Positions 1 to 8,108 of a stretch of 64,000 nt of DNA are shown here, piece by piece. The stretch comes from Stutzerimonas degradans (GTDB lineage: Bacteria > Pseudomonadota > Gammaproteobacteria > Pseudomonadales > Pseudomonadaceae), in NCBI RefSeq assembly GCF_024448505.1, contig NZ_JAMOHV010000014.1, forward strand, positions 1 through 64,000, in the 5' to 3' direction. Positions within the stretch are counted from its first letter, which is position 1. Every line of letters begins with the position of its first letter. The notes beneath the pieces are model-generated. The model did not search any database, was not told the DNA's origin, and was given only the letters and a program-made list of their open reading frames with translations. A program made the translations under genes and the position numbers.

Positions 1-308
1 GTCTTCTCTGAGCGATCTTTTAGGAGGCTGCTTTTATGCACTGCTGGAAATAGTGATTTTGTCCTGTGAAGGGCAGTGCTCATTTATGAATTCCCCCAGG
101 CCCCACAATTGGGCGATGCCATTGCTTGGCCATCAGGCCAGCCCGGCTGACTATTCTGTTACGCCAGCTATCAGTAGCTTTCGAATGCGAAAGCGGTGAG
201 GGTAGAACCGAAGTAGATCAGCTTTTGGCTAATGGTATACCCCATGGTACTGATCAAACGCTTTTCAGTAGGGCGCCAGCGCAGCTCGGATTGCGCGCTC
301 AGTTGATG
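1..308. mobile_element. right-hand tail of an upstream island in the guaA locus
   Basis: This stretch precedes the first copy of the guaA-end repeat. I recognise no gene in it. An open frame from 126 happens to run into the repeat and ends in Ile-Glu-Trp-Glu, but the residues before that do not resemble the GMP synthetase C-terminus, so it is not guaA. The simplest reading is the terminal, largely non-coding part of another island integrated at the same site. The integrase and guaA itself would lie further left, outside the window. Confidence 0.45.
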
Positions 309-323
309 ATAGAGTGGGAGTGA
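309..323 (+). repeat. attachment-site copy (guaA 3' end), left
   Basis: The 15 bases ATAGAGTGGGAGTGA encode Ile-Glu-Trp-Glu-stop, the typical end of GuaA. The same sequence with one substitution (A for G at the twelfth base) recurs at 7734-7748. The 3' end of guaA is a known integration site for tyrosine-recombinase islands. As the residues upstream of this copy are not GuaA-like, it is read as the junction between two tandem elements rather than the native gene end. Confidence 0.65.
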
Positions 324-341
324 GTTCTTTTCATATGCCCC

Positions 342-370
342 AAAGCCCGCCTAATCGCGGGCTTTTGTTT
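342..370 (+). terminator. intrinsic terminator after the left attachment repeat
   Basis: Arms AAAGCCCGC (342-350) and GCGGGCTTT (357-365) enclose a 6-base loop and are followed by a T-rich tract. It sits 19 bases after the Ile-Glu-Trp-Glu-stop repeat, so it would terminate transcription arriving from guaA or from the upstream element. Confidence 0.8.
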
Positions 371-490
371 GTGCGGTGCTTAAGTTTCTGCTGCGTTAGC
401 CGAAAAGAATACCACCCGCTTCTATGAATCCTGCTGTGTGTAGCAGTCAGTAGGTGCGTATTTTTTTCGCTGGTAGGGAGAGATTTTGTA

Positions 491-1303
491 GTGGAAATGT
501 TTTTTGTGCTGTTGATGTTAGGTGTGCTGTTTTGGGAAAGGGGTGGCAGTGCAAAAAAGGAACTGCTCAAAGTAGTGGTCGAAAACAAGAGGGGCCTCAC
601 CAAGTATCTTGGCTCGGCTGCACTACTCGCCATTACGTTATCCGTGCTGCCTGGTTTGTTGCTGTCCATCTATATGCGGAAGCATGGTTTTTTTGCTTAC
701 GAGATCTTTGGCTCGCAGCAGGGTGGTATGCGGATTATTAGTTTGAACGTCCTATTTAATTTTATTGTACTGTCTGTGTCTTTGATGGGGGCCGCTATAT
801 TTTGGAAAGCGAAAGCTCCTTGGTTTCTGGTTGCTTTGTCGACTGTGGCAGCGCTATTGATTGCTGTGGGGCTGCTTGGCGTTGCGTATTACGCCAAGAG
901 TTACGACCTATTGATCGCAACATTGTTCTTCGCATTTTTGATAGGCGGCTATGTACTCTTTTGGATTTCCAATGGCATTGATGGGAAAATCAATCTTTGG
1001 TGGGTGCCGTTGGTTTTTTCAGGGATAGCGCTGGTTACTCCTGTTATATTTCATTCTTATGCGGCTGCGCTTGCCGGTAACGCTCTGTTTCAGATGCGTG
1101 TTGGGGGAATGCCTGTTATGCTAACCGAACCGTTAGGGTTTGGTAAATCTACTCCTGAAAGTGCCATTGAAGCAAAGCTGCTTTTACGAACTCCGGAGCT
1201 TTATTATTTGGACGTGGCAGGTGAGAACAGCACTAGCGCGCATTCGGTTGTAATTGTCAGCTCAGAGAGTGTTTCGATTAGCTATAAGTTTAATGATAAA
1301 TGA
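491..1303 (+). CDS. hypothetical multi-pass membrane protein
   Basis: I do not recognise this 270-residue protein. It starts with GTG at 491, preceded by an AGGGAGAG ribosome-binding site about 8 bases upstream. An N-terminal hydrophobic segment is followed by a short basic loop and roughly five more hydrophobic segments up to residue 200. The C-terminal 70 residues are soluble and rich in Ser, Thr and Glu, probably facing one side of the membrane. The gene is clearly more AT-rich than the chromosome and than the operon that follows, which points to horizontal acquisition. It is separated from that operon by about 245 bases, so joint function is not established. It could be island cargo or a membrane effector. 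Confidence 0.7.
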   Translation: MEMFFVLLMLGVLFWERGGSAKKELLKVVVENKRGLTKYLGSAALLAITLSVLPGLLLSIYMRKHGFFAYEIFGSQQGGMRIISLNVLFNFIVLSVSLMGAAIFWKAKAPWFLVALSTVAALLIAVGLLGVAYYAKSYDLLIATLFFAFLIGGYVLFWISNGIDGKINLWWVPLVFSGIALVTPVIFHSYAAALAGNALFQMRVGGMPVMLTEPLGFGKSTPESAIEAKLLLRTPELYYLDVAGENSTSAHSVVIVSSESVSISYKFNDK

Positions 1304-1547
1304 TTTAATCGGCTGTTTATAGCTCGCTTGGAATAGTTGCGATATGTGAATTTCGTTGCATCCCTATGTGAACGCCTTGGTGGTGAGGTATATCGCTGCT
1401 TCCGAATCACCGTGATCAGCCGCATAGCGCGTGGATGATGTGGTTGATCGCGGCGCTGCGCGAGGTCAATACTGTGAACCGGGGAACTGGTGCTTTATCT
1501 GGTATCGAACAGAACTTTGATGTGTAGAGTTCATAGGGAGCAGTCTC
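1304..1547. other. intergenic region before the putative defence operon
   Basis: Composition changes here from AT-rich (to about 1380) to GC-rich. I see no gene, no clear promoter and no insertion-sequence end. A ribosome-binding site AGGGAG lies at 1535-1540, just ahead of the TTG start of the next gene. The promoter of the three-gene operon should be in this stretch. Confidence 0.4.
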
Positions 1548-2762
1548 TTGTCATCTTTTGGCTTTACGTTTCTTTCGCGAAAGGCACTTGGGCAGGCAGA
1601 GCAGATGATGTTCGGTGCCAGCTCCGGGGTCCGCGATGAGGTTGGCTTCCTAATTGTTCACCAACGTTACGCAGACCATTTCTTCCCGGGCACCTCGGTC
1701 CTGCACACCCGACTCCGATACGCGCTTCTCATCCCTTGGCTATATCAGAGCTTGCGGGCGAAGCGGCCGTCCCCCAAAGATTTCGCACATGCATTCATTG
1801 ATCTCGAGCATAGGCTGACCGGCCGCCTTCAATTCAAGGGCGGTGAAGGGGAGCCTGACGGCGTGATCGGTGGTGAAGTTTTTCCTCGGCCCATCAGCCA
1901 GCCGCCTGCCTATGTCTACTGGACCGCGCTCACGAAATGGGGACTGATCGGCGCCCGCCCCGACGGACGTCCTTGGAGCCGCCCCGACATGGCGCGGCTG
2001 CTCGCGGCCGGAAGCAAGCGGTCGATGCACGATGACGACGGCAAGCCCATCGATGCGGTCGCATGGCCGATCACGGGTCTAATCGAAGCACCGGTGGGAT
2101 GGGACGGCGACGGCAAGTTGACGCTCGAGCTCTCGGGACGTGAACAGGAATTCTTGGCGCGCAAGCTCCGCGCTGTCCGTTCACCGCGCGACCCGAGCGA
2201 GCCCTCCCTTCTTGCCAAGCTCGTGGGGCGCTCTTTGGGCGATGTCGTGCATTGCTGGGGCGACGAGATCCTTAGCCTTGCAGGTAGGGACGCCGCTCTC
2301 ATGAAGCGCGCCGGACAGGCCGCTGCACTCTCGGCGATTGGCAGGGCTGTCTATGCTGCACTCGTCGAGTCCTTGAAGGAAACTCGTGACAAGCGCCCCC
2401 AGGAGAAGCTGCATCGTGCGAGTCTCGGGGACGTCGTTGATGAATGGGGGACGCAGGCGGGGGCCCTCGATTTCGCTCAGTTTCTCGACGATGTCGGCCA
2501 CCTCCCCGCGCCCGTCGAAGCTGTGCTTCGCGAGACGCTCGCCTGGATCCGCTCGAGGACGAAGAATCCGGCTTCCCTGCTCGATGTCTATAGCAGGGCC
2601 GAGTACAGCCGAAAAGGTGATCGGTCGCGCCTCGCTAACAATCAGTTCGGTGTCGATCGGCGCATGGAGTGGCAGGCCGAGAATCATGGCTTTGCGCATC
2701 CGCTTCACTACCGCTGGGGCAATGTAAAACGCCTTCTCCGGGACTTGGAGGGCGTCGCGTAA
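1548..2762 (+). CDS. DUF6361 family protein, first gene of a putative defence operon
   Basis: This 404-residue protein matches the DUF6361 family by its conserved N-terminus: MSSFGFTFLS, then a stretch around FLIVHQRYADHFFPGTSVLHTR and a hydrophobic LRYALLIPWLY. Its biochemical role is unknown to me. No catalytic motif is evident. It starts with TTG after AGGGAG, and its stop codon overlaps the ATG of the next gene (TAATG), so translation of the two is coupled. In the operon it is followed by a phospholipase D-like protein and a helicase, which suggests part of a multi-subunit nucleic-acid-acting system. Codon choice (many GAT, CTC and TCG codons) differs from the flanking chromosome. Confidence 0.8.
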   Translation: MSSFGFTFLSRKALGQAEQMMFGASSGVRDEVGFLIVHQRYADHFFPGTSVLHTRLRYALLIPWLYQSLRAKRPSPKDFAHAFIDLEHRLTGRLQFKGGEGEPDGVIGGEVFPRPISQPPAYVYWTALTKWGLIGARPDGRPWSRPDMARLLAAGSKRSMHDDDGKPIDAVAWPITGLIEAPVGWDGDGKLTLELSGREQEFLARKLRAVRSPRDPSEPSLLAKLVGRSLGDVVHCWGDEILSLAGRDAALMKRAGQAAALSAIGRAVYAALVESLKETRDKRPQEKLHRASLGDVVDEWGTQAGALDFAQFLDDVGHLPAPVEAVLRETLAWIRSRTKNPASLLDVYSRAEYSRKGDRSRLANNQFGVDRRMEWQAENHGFAHPLHYRWGNVKRLLRDLEGVA

Positions 2763-4564
2763 TGGAGCGCCCGCCTGCATGGGACGGACAGCCCTATCTT
2801 GACGAGCTTCGCCCAGAACGCGGTGAGACCGTCCGTCTGGCACTGTTCGCGACCTATTCGGTGGACCTTTCGGCCATCGCAGCGATGCTGCTGGCGCTGA
2901 TCGGTCGTAATAACGAGAAGGGCTCGGGCGCGGCGATCGATTTCGCAGAAGCGGTTGATCAGTTGCGGAACCGTGTGCGGATCATAGTTCAGCGCGGGAG
3001 AATCGTGCGGCCGGTCGCGCTACCGAGGGTCGCGGGTATTCTCGACCAATTCGTGATTGAGCAGACGCATGACGAGCGAGTCCGCAGCTGGCATCCAAAG
3101 ATCGCACTCGTGGCGTACGAAGGCCAGAAGGGGCCGACCCGCTGGAAGCTATGGATTGGGAGCCGGAACCTCACCCGGTCAGAGGACCTTGAGGTGGGGG
3201 TGCTTCTCGACGGGTATGGAAAGCGTGGAAAAGGTCGAATGCGCCTCGATGGCGTTGGTGATCTTGGCGCTAACCTTGCCAGAGCGGCCGGTCGGGCGGA
3301 TGCCTCGGCCATAAGTGACGAACTGGACTCTGTCTGGTGGAAGGCACCGGAGGGCTTTCGACTGCGGGCTCTTCTCAACGGTCTCGAAGACGGTGTCGCT
3401 CTGGCCGTCGAGCCTCCCGCGGGCACTATCGATGGCATCACGATCGTTAGCCCGTTTCTCTCCCCGAATTTTCTGAAAGCAGCGGGGCGCTGGGGCCCGA
3501 CCGACGCGCGAACCTTAGTCTCCTCGATGCCGGCGCTGGTCGACATTGCGAACCGGTCGGGGTCGTCGCTCGCGGCCTTCTCACGTGTCCTCGCCTATGC
3601 GGCACCAGATGAGACCATTGAGGAGAAGGCTCCGGAGGTACCCAAAACCTCGACGTCGGACGACGAAGCCGAGCCGCAGCCTCTTGCGCTTCATGCCAAG
3701 CTCGTCGCTTTTCATCAGGGTGACACCACAATCGTCCGTGTTGGCAGCGCCAACGCCACTGACCGCGCTTGGGCTGGCAGGAATTCCGAAGTAATGGTCG
3801 AGCTCGAAGCGGGCGACGCGTTCAATGCCGGCCTCGATTTCCTGATTGGCAAAGCCTCCCCGGTCACGATCGAGGCACTTGCGCTGACCAATCCCGTCGA
3901 CACCAGCCAGGCGGATGCGCTAGAAGAATCACGCAAGGCGCTCATGGCATCGTGGGATCCGATCCTCCGCCGTGATGGCGATCGCTTCGTCCTCGATGCG
4001 AGGGCAGAGCCGCAACTCACGGATGCGAGCCACCGCCTGTCCGCCGGGCATGCCAATGGCGATCTTCTCGAGTGGCCCCAGGACGGTGTCCGGCTCGATC
4101 TCGGGGCTATTCCGCTGTCGATCCAATCAGCGTTCATCCAGGTCCGCATATCCTCAGCCGGGGAATCAGCGCGGTGGATGCAGCGCGTGACGGTCGATCC
4201 CCCGCTCGATGAAAAGCGCGACCTCGCTGCTCTCGCCAGTCACATGGGGCTGCGCGCTTTCCACGATTGGATGCGGGCGATGCTAGGCGGAGAAACCATT
4301 CCGATCGGCGACGTTGCCTGGGACGAAGAAATGGAAGGGCCGGCCAATGGGCGCAAGGCGCTGAGCTATAGCCGTTTGACGCTCGAAGACATCCTCACCG
4401 CTTGGGCTCGCGATGAGAAGGCGTTCACAAGGGTTGATAAACACTTCGGGCCCTATGTCGAAGCGCTACTTGCCCATGACGAGAACCTCACCACTGCGGA
4501 GAAGAAAGATTTGAACGAGCTCGCGCAGATTTGGGCGATCGCCCGCAAGCAACTCGCCTCATGA
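2762..4564 (+). CDS. phospholipase D-like protein with two HxK motifs
   Basis: This 600-residue protein carries two phospholipase D-superfamily half-sites: His111-x-Lys113 followed by Gly-Ser-x-Asn near 133-136, and His311-x-Lys313 followed by Gly-Ser-x-Asn near 328-331. The classical Asp of HKD is replaced by the Asn-containing second part, as in bacterial nuclease-like members (for example DrmC-like proteins). Two half-sites can form one active site within a single chain. The family cleaves phosphodiester bonds; in this setting DNA or RNA is the likely substrate (inference). The ATG at 2762 is chosen because it overlaps the preceding stop; longer in-frame starts lie inside the upstream gene. 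Its end overlaps the helicase start by 4 bases (ATGA). Confidence 0.85.
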   Translation: MERPPAWDGQPYLDELRPERGETVRLALFATYSVDLSAIAAMLLALIGRNNEKGSGAAIDFAEAVDQLRNRVRIIVQRGRIVRPVALPRVAGILDQFVIEQTHDERVRSWHPKIALVAYEGQKGPTRWKLWIGSRNLTRSEDLEVGVLLDGYGKRGKGRMRLDGVGDLGANLARAAGRADASAISDELDSVWWKAPEGFRLRALLNGLEDGVALAVEPPAGTIDGITIVSPFLSPNFLKAAGRWGPTDARTLVSSMPALVDIANRSGSSLAAFSRVLAYAAPDETIEEKAPEVPKTSTSDDEAEPQPLALHAKLVAFHQGDTTIVRVGSANATDRAWAGRNSEVMVELEAGDAFNAGLDFLIGKASPVTIEALALTNPVDTSQADALEESRKALMASWDPILRRDGDRFVLDARAEPQLTDASHRLSAGHANGDLLEWPQDGVRLDLGAIPLSIQSAFIQVRISSAGESARWMQRVTVDPPLDEKRDLAALASHMGLRAFHDWMRAMLGGETIPIGDVAWDEEMEGPANGRKALSYSRLTLEDILTAWARDEKAFTRVDKHFGPYVEALLAHDENLTTAEKKDLNELAQIWAIARKQLAS

Positions 4565-7500
4565 GTGCCCGGTCCAAGCCGTTTCAGCAAGCGACGGTCG
4601 CAGCGGCTACAAAAGCTCTTGCCGGCGGAAATCCGCTTCGCCGGTTCCTCGTTGCTGACGAGGTTGGCCTCGGCAAGACCGTCGTCGCTCGCGACACGCT
4701 CGCGGCGCTCGCCCACAAGGCCCGCAAGTTCACGGTCTATTACATCTCGAGCGGTCACAAGGTCGCTGATCAGAACAAGGTCGAATTGCTGCGCTTTCTG
4801 GACGAGGATGCCGCCGACGCGGCGCTCTCGAAGATTGATCGCGTCGGTCTGATCCCTATCGAGGAGAAACGTACCGGCAGCCTGCGGCTCTACGCGTTCA
4901 CGCCCCACACTTCCTTCTCCAGCAAGAAGCGCCTCTACGGCGGCAAAGCGGTTGAACGTGCTTTTATCAAACTGTTGCTCGATGAGATCTATCCTGGGCT
5001 GACAAGCACGTTTCCGGACAAATTCATTGAGCACGGCGCGACGACAGGCTGGGGCTGGGCTCTCGCCGAAGCCCAACGAAAGTTCAATTACGCCTCAGTT
5101 GCCTTCAAGACCGCCTATGGCCGGGCTCTCAGAGGAGAATTTGGCAGGGCTGCGCGCAAGACCATCTCGCAAGCAGCCAATGACGAGATGATCTCGGACG
5201 GCCACACGATCGGTCTAATGCGCAAGGCTCTGGCGCAAGCGGCGCTCGACTCCGCGAGGCCGGATCTTGTGATCCTCGACGAGTTTCAGTGCTACCGCGA
5301 GCTGCTTGATGCGCGCGCGGACAATTCACTCGCGCGCCAGATGCTCGAAGGCAAGGACGGCTCCTCGCCACCGCCAATCCTGTTGATCTCGGCCACGCCT
5401 TACCGCTTCTATGCGGAGCGTTGGGAGATCGGCGCGGGCGGGGCGCCGCACGTTGAACTGTTCGATCTCATCGCGTTTCTGGGCGGTGCTGATGTTCGCT
5501 CCAAGGCTGAGACCCAATTCCGCCGATTCGGAGATCTGTTGCACGCGATCGGCCGCCTACCGGTCGAGAGCCGAGGAGCGGCTATCGGCGAGGCTGAGAC
5601 GATCAAGCATCGGTTAGAGAGACTGCTGACGCCGCTCATGTCTCGGACGGAACGTCCCGCCGCTAGAGAAAGCAGCGAGCCACCGCCCAGGCCTGTGCGG
5701 ATCGAACCGCACGACCTAGACGTCTATCGTCACTTCACTGCTGGGGTGCCCAAGAACCTGAAGACCGCCACTATCGCCTATTGGCTGTCAGTCCCTTTGC
5801 CTGCACAGGCCCTCGGCGACCGCTATCAAATCACACGTGGTGTGGAATTCCCGGCGACGCGCAGCGTCCCGCGTCTTGGAGTCACGACTTGGACCAAGCC
5901 ACCGAAAGATACCTGGGGGAGTGCGAAGCTCCGGGCGCTCGGCGATATCTTGCCAACCGATGCGCTCGCTTTACCTTGGATGCTGCCGTCACTGAGTTGG
6001 TGGGATCCTGCAGGTCCTTGGGCTAAGGTGGTGCGGCCCCAGAAGATGATGATATTCAGCCGATTTAGGGCAACGCCGCAAAGCGTCGCGGCGCTGGTCA
6101 GCCTGGAGGTCGAGCGCAAGTTCGTAGGGAGAAGCTCTATGCCCTATGCGAACGCTTGGAAGAAGCGCCACCTCAATCCTAAGCCCAATCAGGGGCCGAC
6201 CTTCGCGCTCTTCCACCCGAGCCCGTTCCTGATCCGCGCCGTCGATCCGCTCGACGTCCGCGACGGCGCCTCGATCAAGCAAGTTCGTGCTCGGGCAAGG
6301 CAGCAGATCATTCGGGCGTTGCCGGTATCCATTGCGCCCGAGGCGCCGAACAAGCGTGATGGTCGCCGTCGCAAGCCAGCTTGGGCGGTGCTCGCATCAA
6401 TCGAAGCTGCACAGTTGCAGCCACACGTTCGCGAGTTTGCAGCGGTCCAAAAGGAGTGGGGAAGTGTGGCGTCAAAGGACGCGGTTCTCCAATCCCTCCT
6501 CGAACAGCGTCAGCAGGCGGAGTCTATTAGCTGGATTAGCAAGTGGGAGCTCGACGCGCTAGTCGACATGGCGCTCGGCGCACCGGGGATTGTCGCTGGC
6601 CGCGCGCTCTATCGCCACCTCCCGGAGCTCTTCGACTATAAGGGTCAGCATTATCGTAAGTTGGCGCGGTTCTGCTGGACCAAGCTACGCACCTATCTTG
6701 ATCGTCCGGTCTTTTGGGCAGTGCTGCCGGGAGACGACGCGACGGCCAAATATCAGCGTGCCTGCGTCGAGGGTTGTCTCGAAGCGGTGCTCGACGAGCA
6801 TTTCTGGCTGCGCAAATCCAAGGTGGGAGGCATCGGCCTCATCGACGACCTGTCTGGAGCGCTTTCTGCAAATGTCGGGACGTTCGGCTTCAAAGGGCTG
6901 GCGAAGAAAGAGAAGATCCGCATTCGCTGCCATGCCGCTGTGCCGTTCGGCGGCACTGAGAGCGAGACGCAGCGTCAGGAGCTGGACGACGACAACCAGA
7001 CGCCCGCGCGCTCGGAGGAGATTCGCACCGCGTTCAATACGCCGTTCTGGCCCTATGTTCTCGCGACCACCTCAGTTGGCCAGGAAGGTCTCGATTTCCA
7101 TAGCTGGTGCGACCGTCTCGGGCATTGGGACCTTTGCTCGAGCCCGGTTGATCTCGAACAGCGCGAGGGCCGCGTTCAGCGTTTTGGCGGCCTTCACGTC
7201 CGCCGCCCGCTCGCCGACAAGCTCGGAAAGGACGCCTTGACCACGGCCCGGCGCGACCTGACCTCTCCCTGGGACGCGATAGCAAAAGGTGCCGACGAGG
7301 CTTTCAAAGATGACGAAACCGGCCTCACACCTTGGTGGACGCTGCCCGGTGCTGACCTTAAACGCCACCTGTTCGCCCTGCCGCAGAGCCGCGACATCGA
7401 TCGATTTGCCAAGCTGAAGACGCAACGCCTCCTATATCGCGTAGCGCTTGGGCAACCTGACCAAGAGGATCTGGTCGAGCTTCTCACGGACAACGATCCA

Positions 7501-7569
7501 GAGGTCCTGCGGTTGCTGCAGGGCTTGACGTTGAACCTGTCAGCCTTCGCACATCGACGACTTGGCTAG
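4561..7569 (+). CDS. SF2 (SNF2/DEAD-like) helicase, third gene of the putative defence operon
   Basis: This is a 1002-residue helicase-family ATPase. Walker A is DEVGLGKT at 33-40, the Walker B box is DEFQ at about 240-243, motif III is SATP at about 277-280. C-terminal motifs V and VI are TTSVGQEGLDFH near 838-849 and QREGRVQRFGG near 865-876. DEVGLGKT resembles SNF2/RapA-type enzymes. About 500 residues between the two RecA-like halves form a long insertion of unknown role. The start at 4561 overlaps the upstream stop (ATGA). It should translocate on or remodel DNA or RNA using ATP. With the phospholipase D-like nuclease candidate upstream, the pairing recalls DISARM (DrmA with DrmC) and Mokosh, but no methylase or DUF1998 partner is present. 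Confidence 0.88.
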   Translation: MSARSKPFQQATVAAATKALAGGNPLRRFLVADEVGLGKTVVARDTLAALAHKARKFTVYYISSGHKVADQNKVELLRFLDEDAADAALSKIDRVGLIPIEEKRTGSLRLYAFTPHTSFSSKKRLYGGKAVERAFIKLLLDEIYPGLTSTFPDKFIEHGATTGWGWALAEAQRKFNYASVAFKTAYGRALRGEFGRAARKTISQAANDEMISDGHTIGLMRKALAQAALDSARPDLVILDEFQCYRELLDARADNSLARQMLEGKDGSSPPPILLISATPYRFYAERWEIGAGGAPHVELFDLIAFLGGADVRSKAETQFRRFGDLLHAIGRLPVESRGAAIGEAETIKHRLERLLTPLMSRTERPAARESSEPPPRPVRIEPHDLDVYRHFTAGVPKNLKTATIAYWLSVPLPAQALGDRYQITRGVEFPATRSVPRLGVTTWTKPPKDTWGSAKLRALGDILPTDALALPWMLPSLSWWDPAGPWAKVVRPQKMMIFSRFRATPQSVAALVSLEVERKFVGRSSMPYANAWKKRHLNPKPNQGPTFALFHPSPFLIRAVDPLDVRDGASIKQVRARARQQIIRALPVSIAPEAPNKRDGRRRKPAWAVLASIEAAQLQPHVREFAAVQKEWGSVASKDAVLQSLLEQRQQAESISWISKWELDALVDMALGAPGIVAGRALYRHLPELFDYKGQHYRKLARFCWTKLRTYLDRPVFWAVLPGDDATAKYQRACVEGCLEAVLDEHFWLRKSKVGGIGLIDDLSGALSANVGTFGFKGLAKKEKIRIRCHAAVPFGGTESETQRQELDDDNQTPARSEEIRTAFNTPFWPYVLATTSVGQEGLDFHSWCDRLGHWDLCSSPVDLEQREGRVQRFGGLHVRRPLADKLGKDALTTARRDLTSPWDAIAKGADEAFKDDETGLTPWWTLPGADLKRHLFALPQSRDIDRFAKLKTQRLLYRVALGQPDQEDLVELLTDNDPEVLRLLQGLTLNLSAFAHRRLG

Positions 7570-7733
7570 GTCTTGTAGGTGAGTCAGTAAGGGGAATTAC
7601 TCCTGAGTGTTACGGTATAATCTGCGCCAGACAACGAATGATGCGCTGAGATCTAAATGGTATTTTTAATGGTCTTGTGCGATTCAACTCTCCAGAAGCG
7701 CTGTTTTTCCTGAAGTTTACTTGCTTGTTAATA

Positions 7734-7748
7734 ATAGAGTGGGAATGA
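7734..7748 (+). repeat. attachment-site copy (guaA 3' end), right
   Basis: ATAGAGTGGGAATGA is the right-hand copy of the guaA-end repeat (Ile-Glu-Trp-Glu-stop). What follows is ordinary host sequence: a perfect terminator and then the genes expected downstream of guaA in Pseudomonas. This copy therefore marks the right boundary of the inserted DNA. Confidence 0.7.
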
Positions 7749-7789
7749 TCGGGCGTCCGGCATCGACCGGGACCGACTGACAGCAAAGC

Positions 7790-7823
7790 CCGAAAGCCCG
7801 CGTAACTGCGGGCTTTCGGTTTT
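7790..7823 (+). terminator. native guaA transcription terminator
   Basis: A perfect 12-base-pair stem (CCGAAAGCCCGC at 7790-7801 and GCGGGCTTTCGG at 7808-7819) with a 6-base loop is followed by TTTT. It lies about 40 bases after the right guaA-end repeat, as expected for the terminator that originally served guaA. Confidence 0.88.
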
Positions 7824-7877
7824 CTGACGCGGGCAAATCAATTCGACCGCTGGGGTTGGCTGTCCGGGGCCAGGGCG

Positions 7878-7964
7878 TCAGATGTCGTTGTGCTGCAGGA
7901 ACCAGTCGCGGAAGCGGGGCCGGGCACGCTGGTGAGGGAAGTCGGCAAGCGGTGCGACATCCAT
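7878..7964 (-). CDS. small open reading frame of 28 residues, unknown function
   Basis: On the minus strand an ATG (7962-7964) follows a GGAG ribosome-binding site about 7 bases upstream. It opens a 28-residue frame, MDVAPLADFPHQ through DWFLQHNDI, ending with TGA. The peptide is rich in Arg, Pro and Phe and has no membrane segment. Base composition looks like host coding sequence. It lies between the guaA terminator and the multicopper oxidase gene, divergent from the latter. I do not recognise it. Conservation in related genomes would decide whether it is real. Confidence 0.4.
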   Translation of the reverse strand: MDVAPLADFPHQRARPRFRDWFLQHNDI

Positions 7965-8108
7965 AGCTGTCTCCGGGTATCAGCGGCGGTGACGAGTGCC
8001 TGCCGGTCGGCGCGGCGCGGCGACGGCGAAGACGCAGCTGCCGCGGTCGCACAACCACCGGTGTTAATGAGAAACTATGCCGTTTTCATCGCAAGGGAGT
8101 CCGGGCTC

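Larger units (their letters stand above)
324..7733 (+). mobile_element. genomic island segment carrying a putative defence operon
   Basis: The segment is flanked by near-identical 15-base direct repeats matching the end of guaA. Beyond its right end the usual Pseudomonas neighbours of guaA follow (multicopper oxidase, then tadA), so the host locus is syntenic once the insert is removed. It contains one AT-rich membrane protein gene and a GC-rich three-gene operon, so its parts have different origins. No integrase or transposase is present, so it either relied on the integrase of an upstream tandem element or is a decayed island. The last 160 bases (7570-7733) hold no gene I can support. Confidence 0.65.

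Noticed and set aside
126..323. Open frame ending in Ile-Glu-Trp-Glu, taken at first as the end of guaA
   Set aside because: Only the last four or five residues fit GuaA; the preceding 60 do not. It is the frame through the repeat, not the gene.
1304..1547. Possible remnant of a transposase gene before the operon
   Set aside because: No frame gives a recognisable transposase fragment, and no terminal inverted repeats or target duplication are visible.
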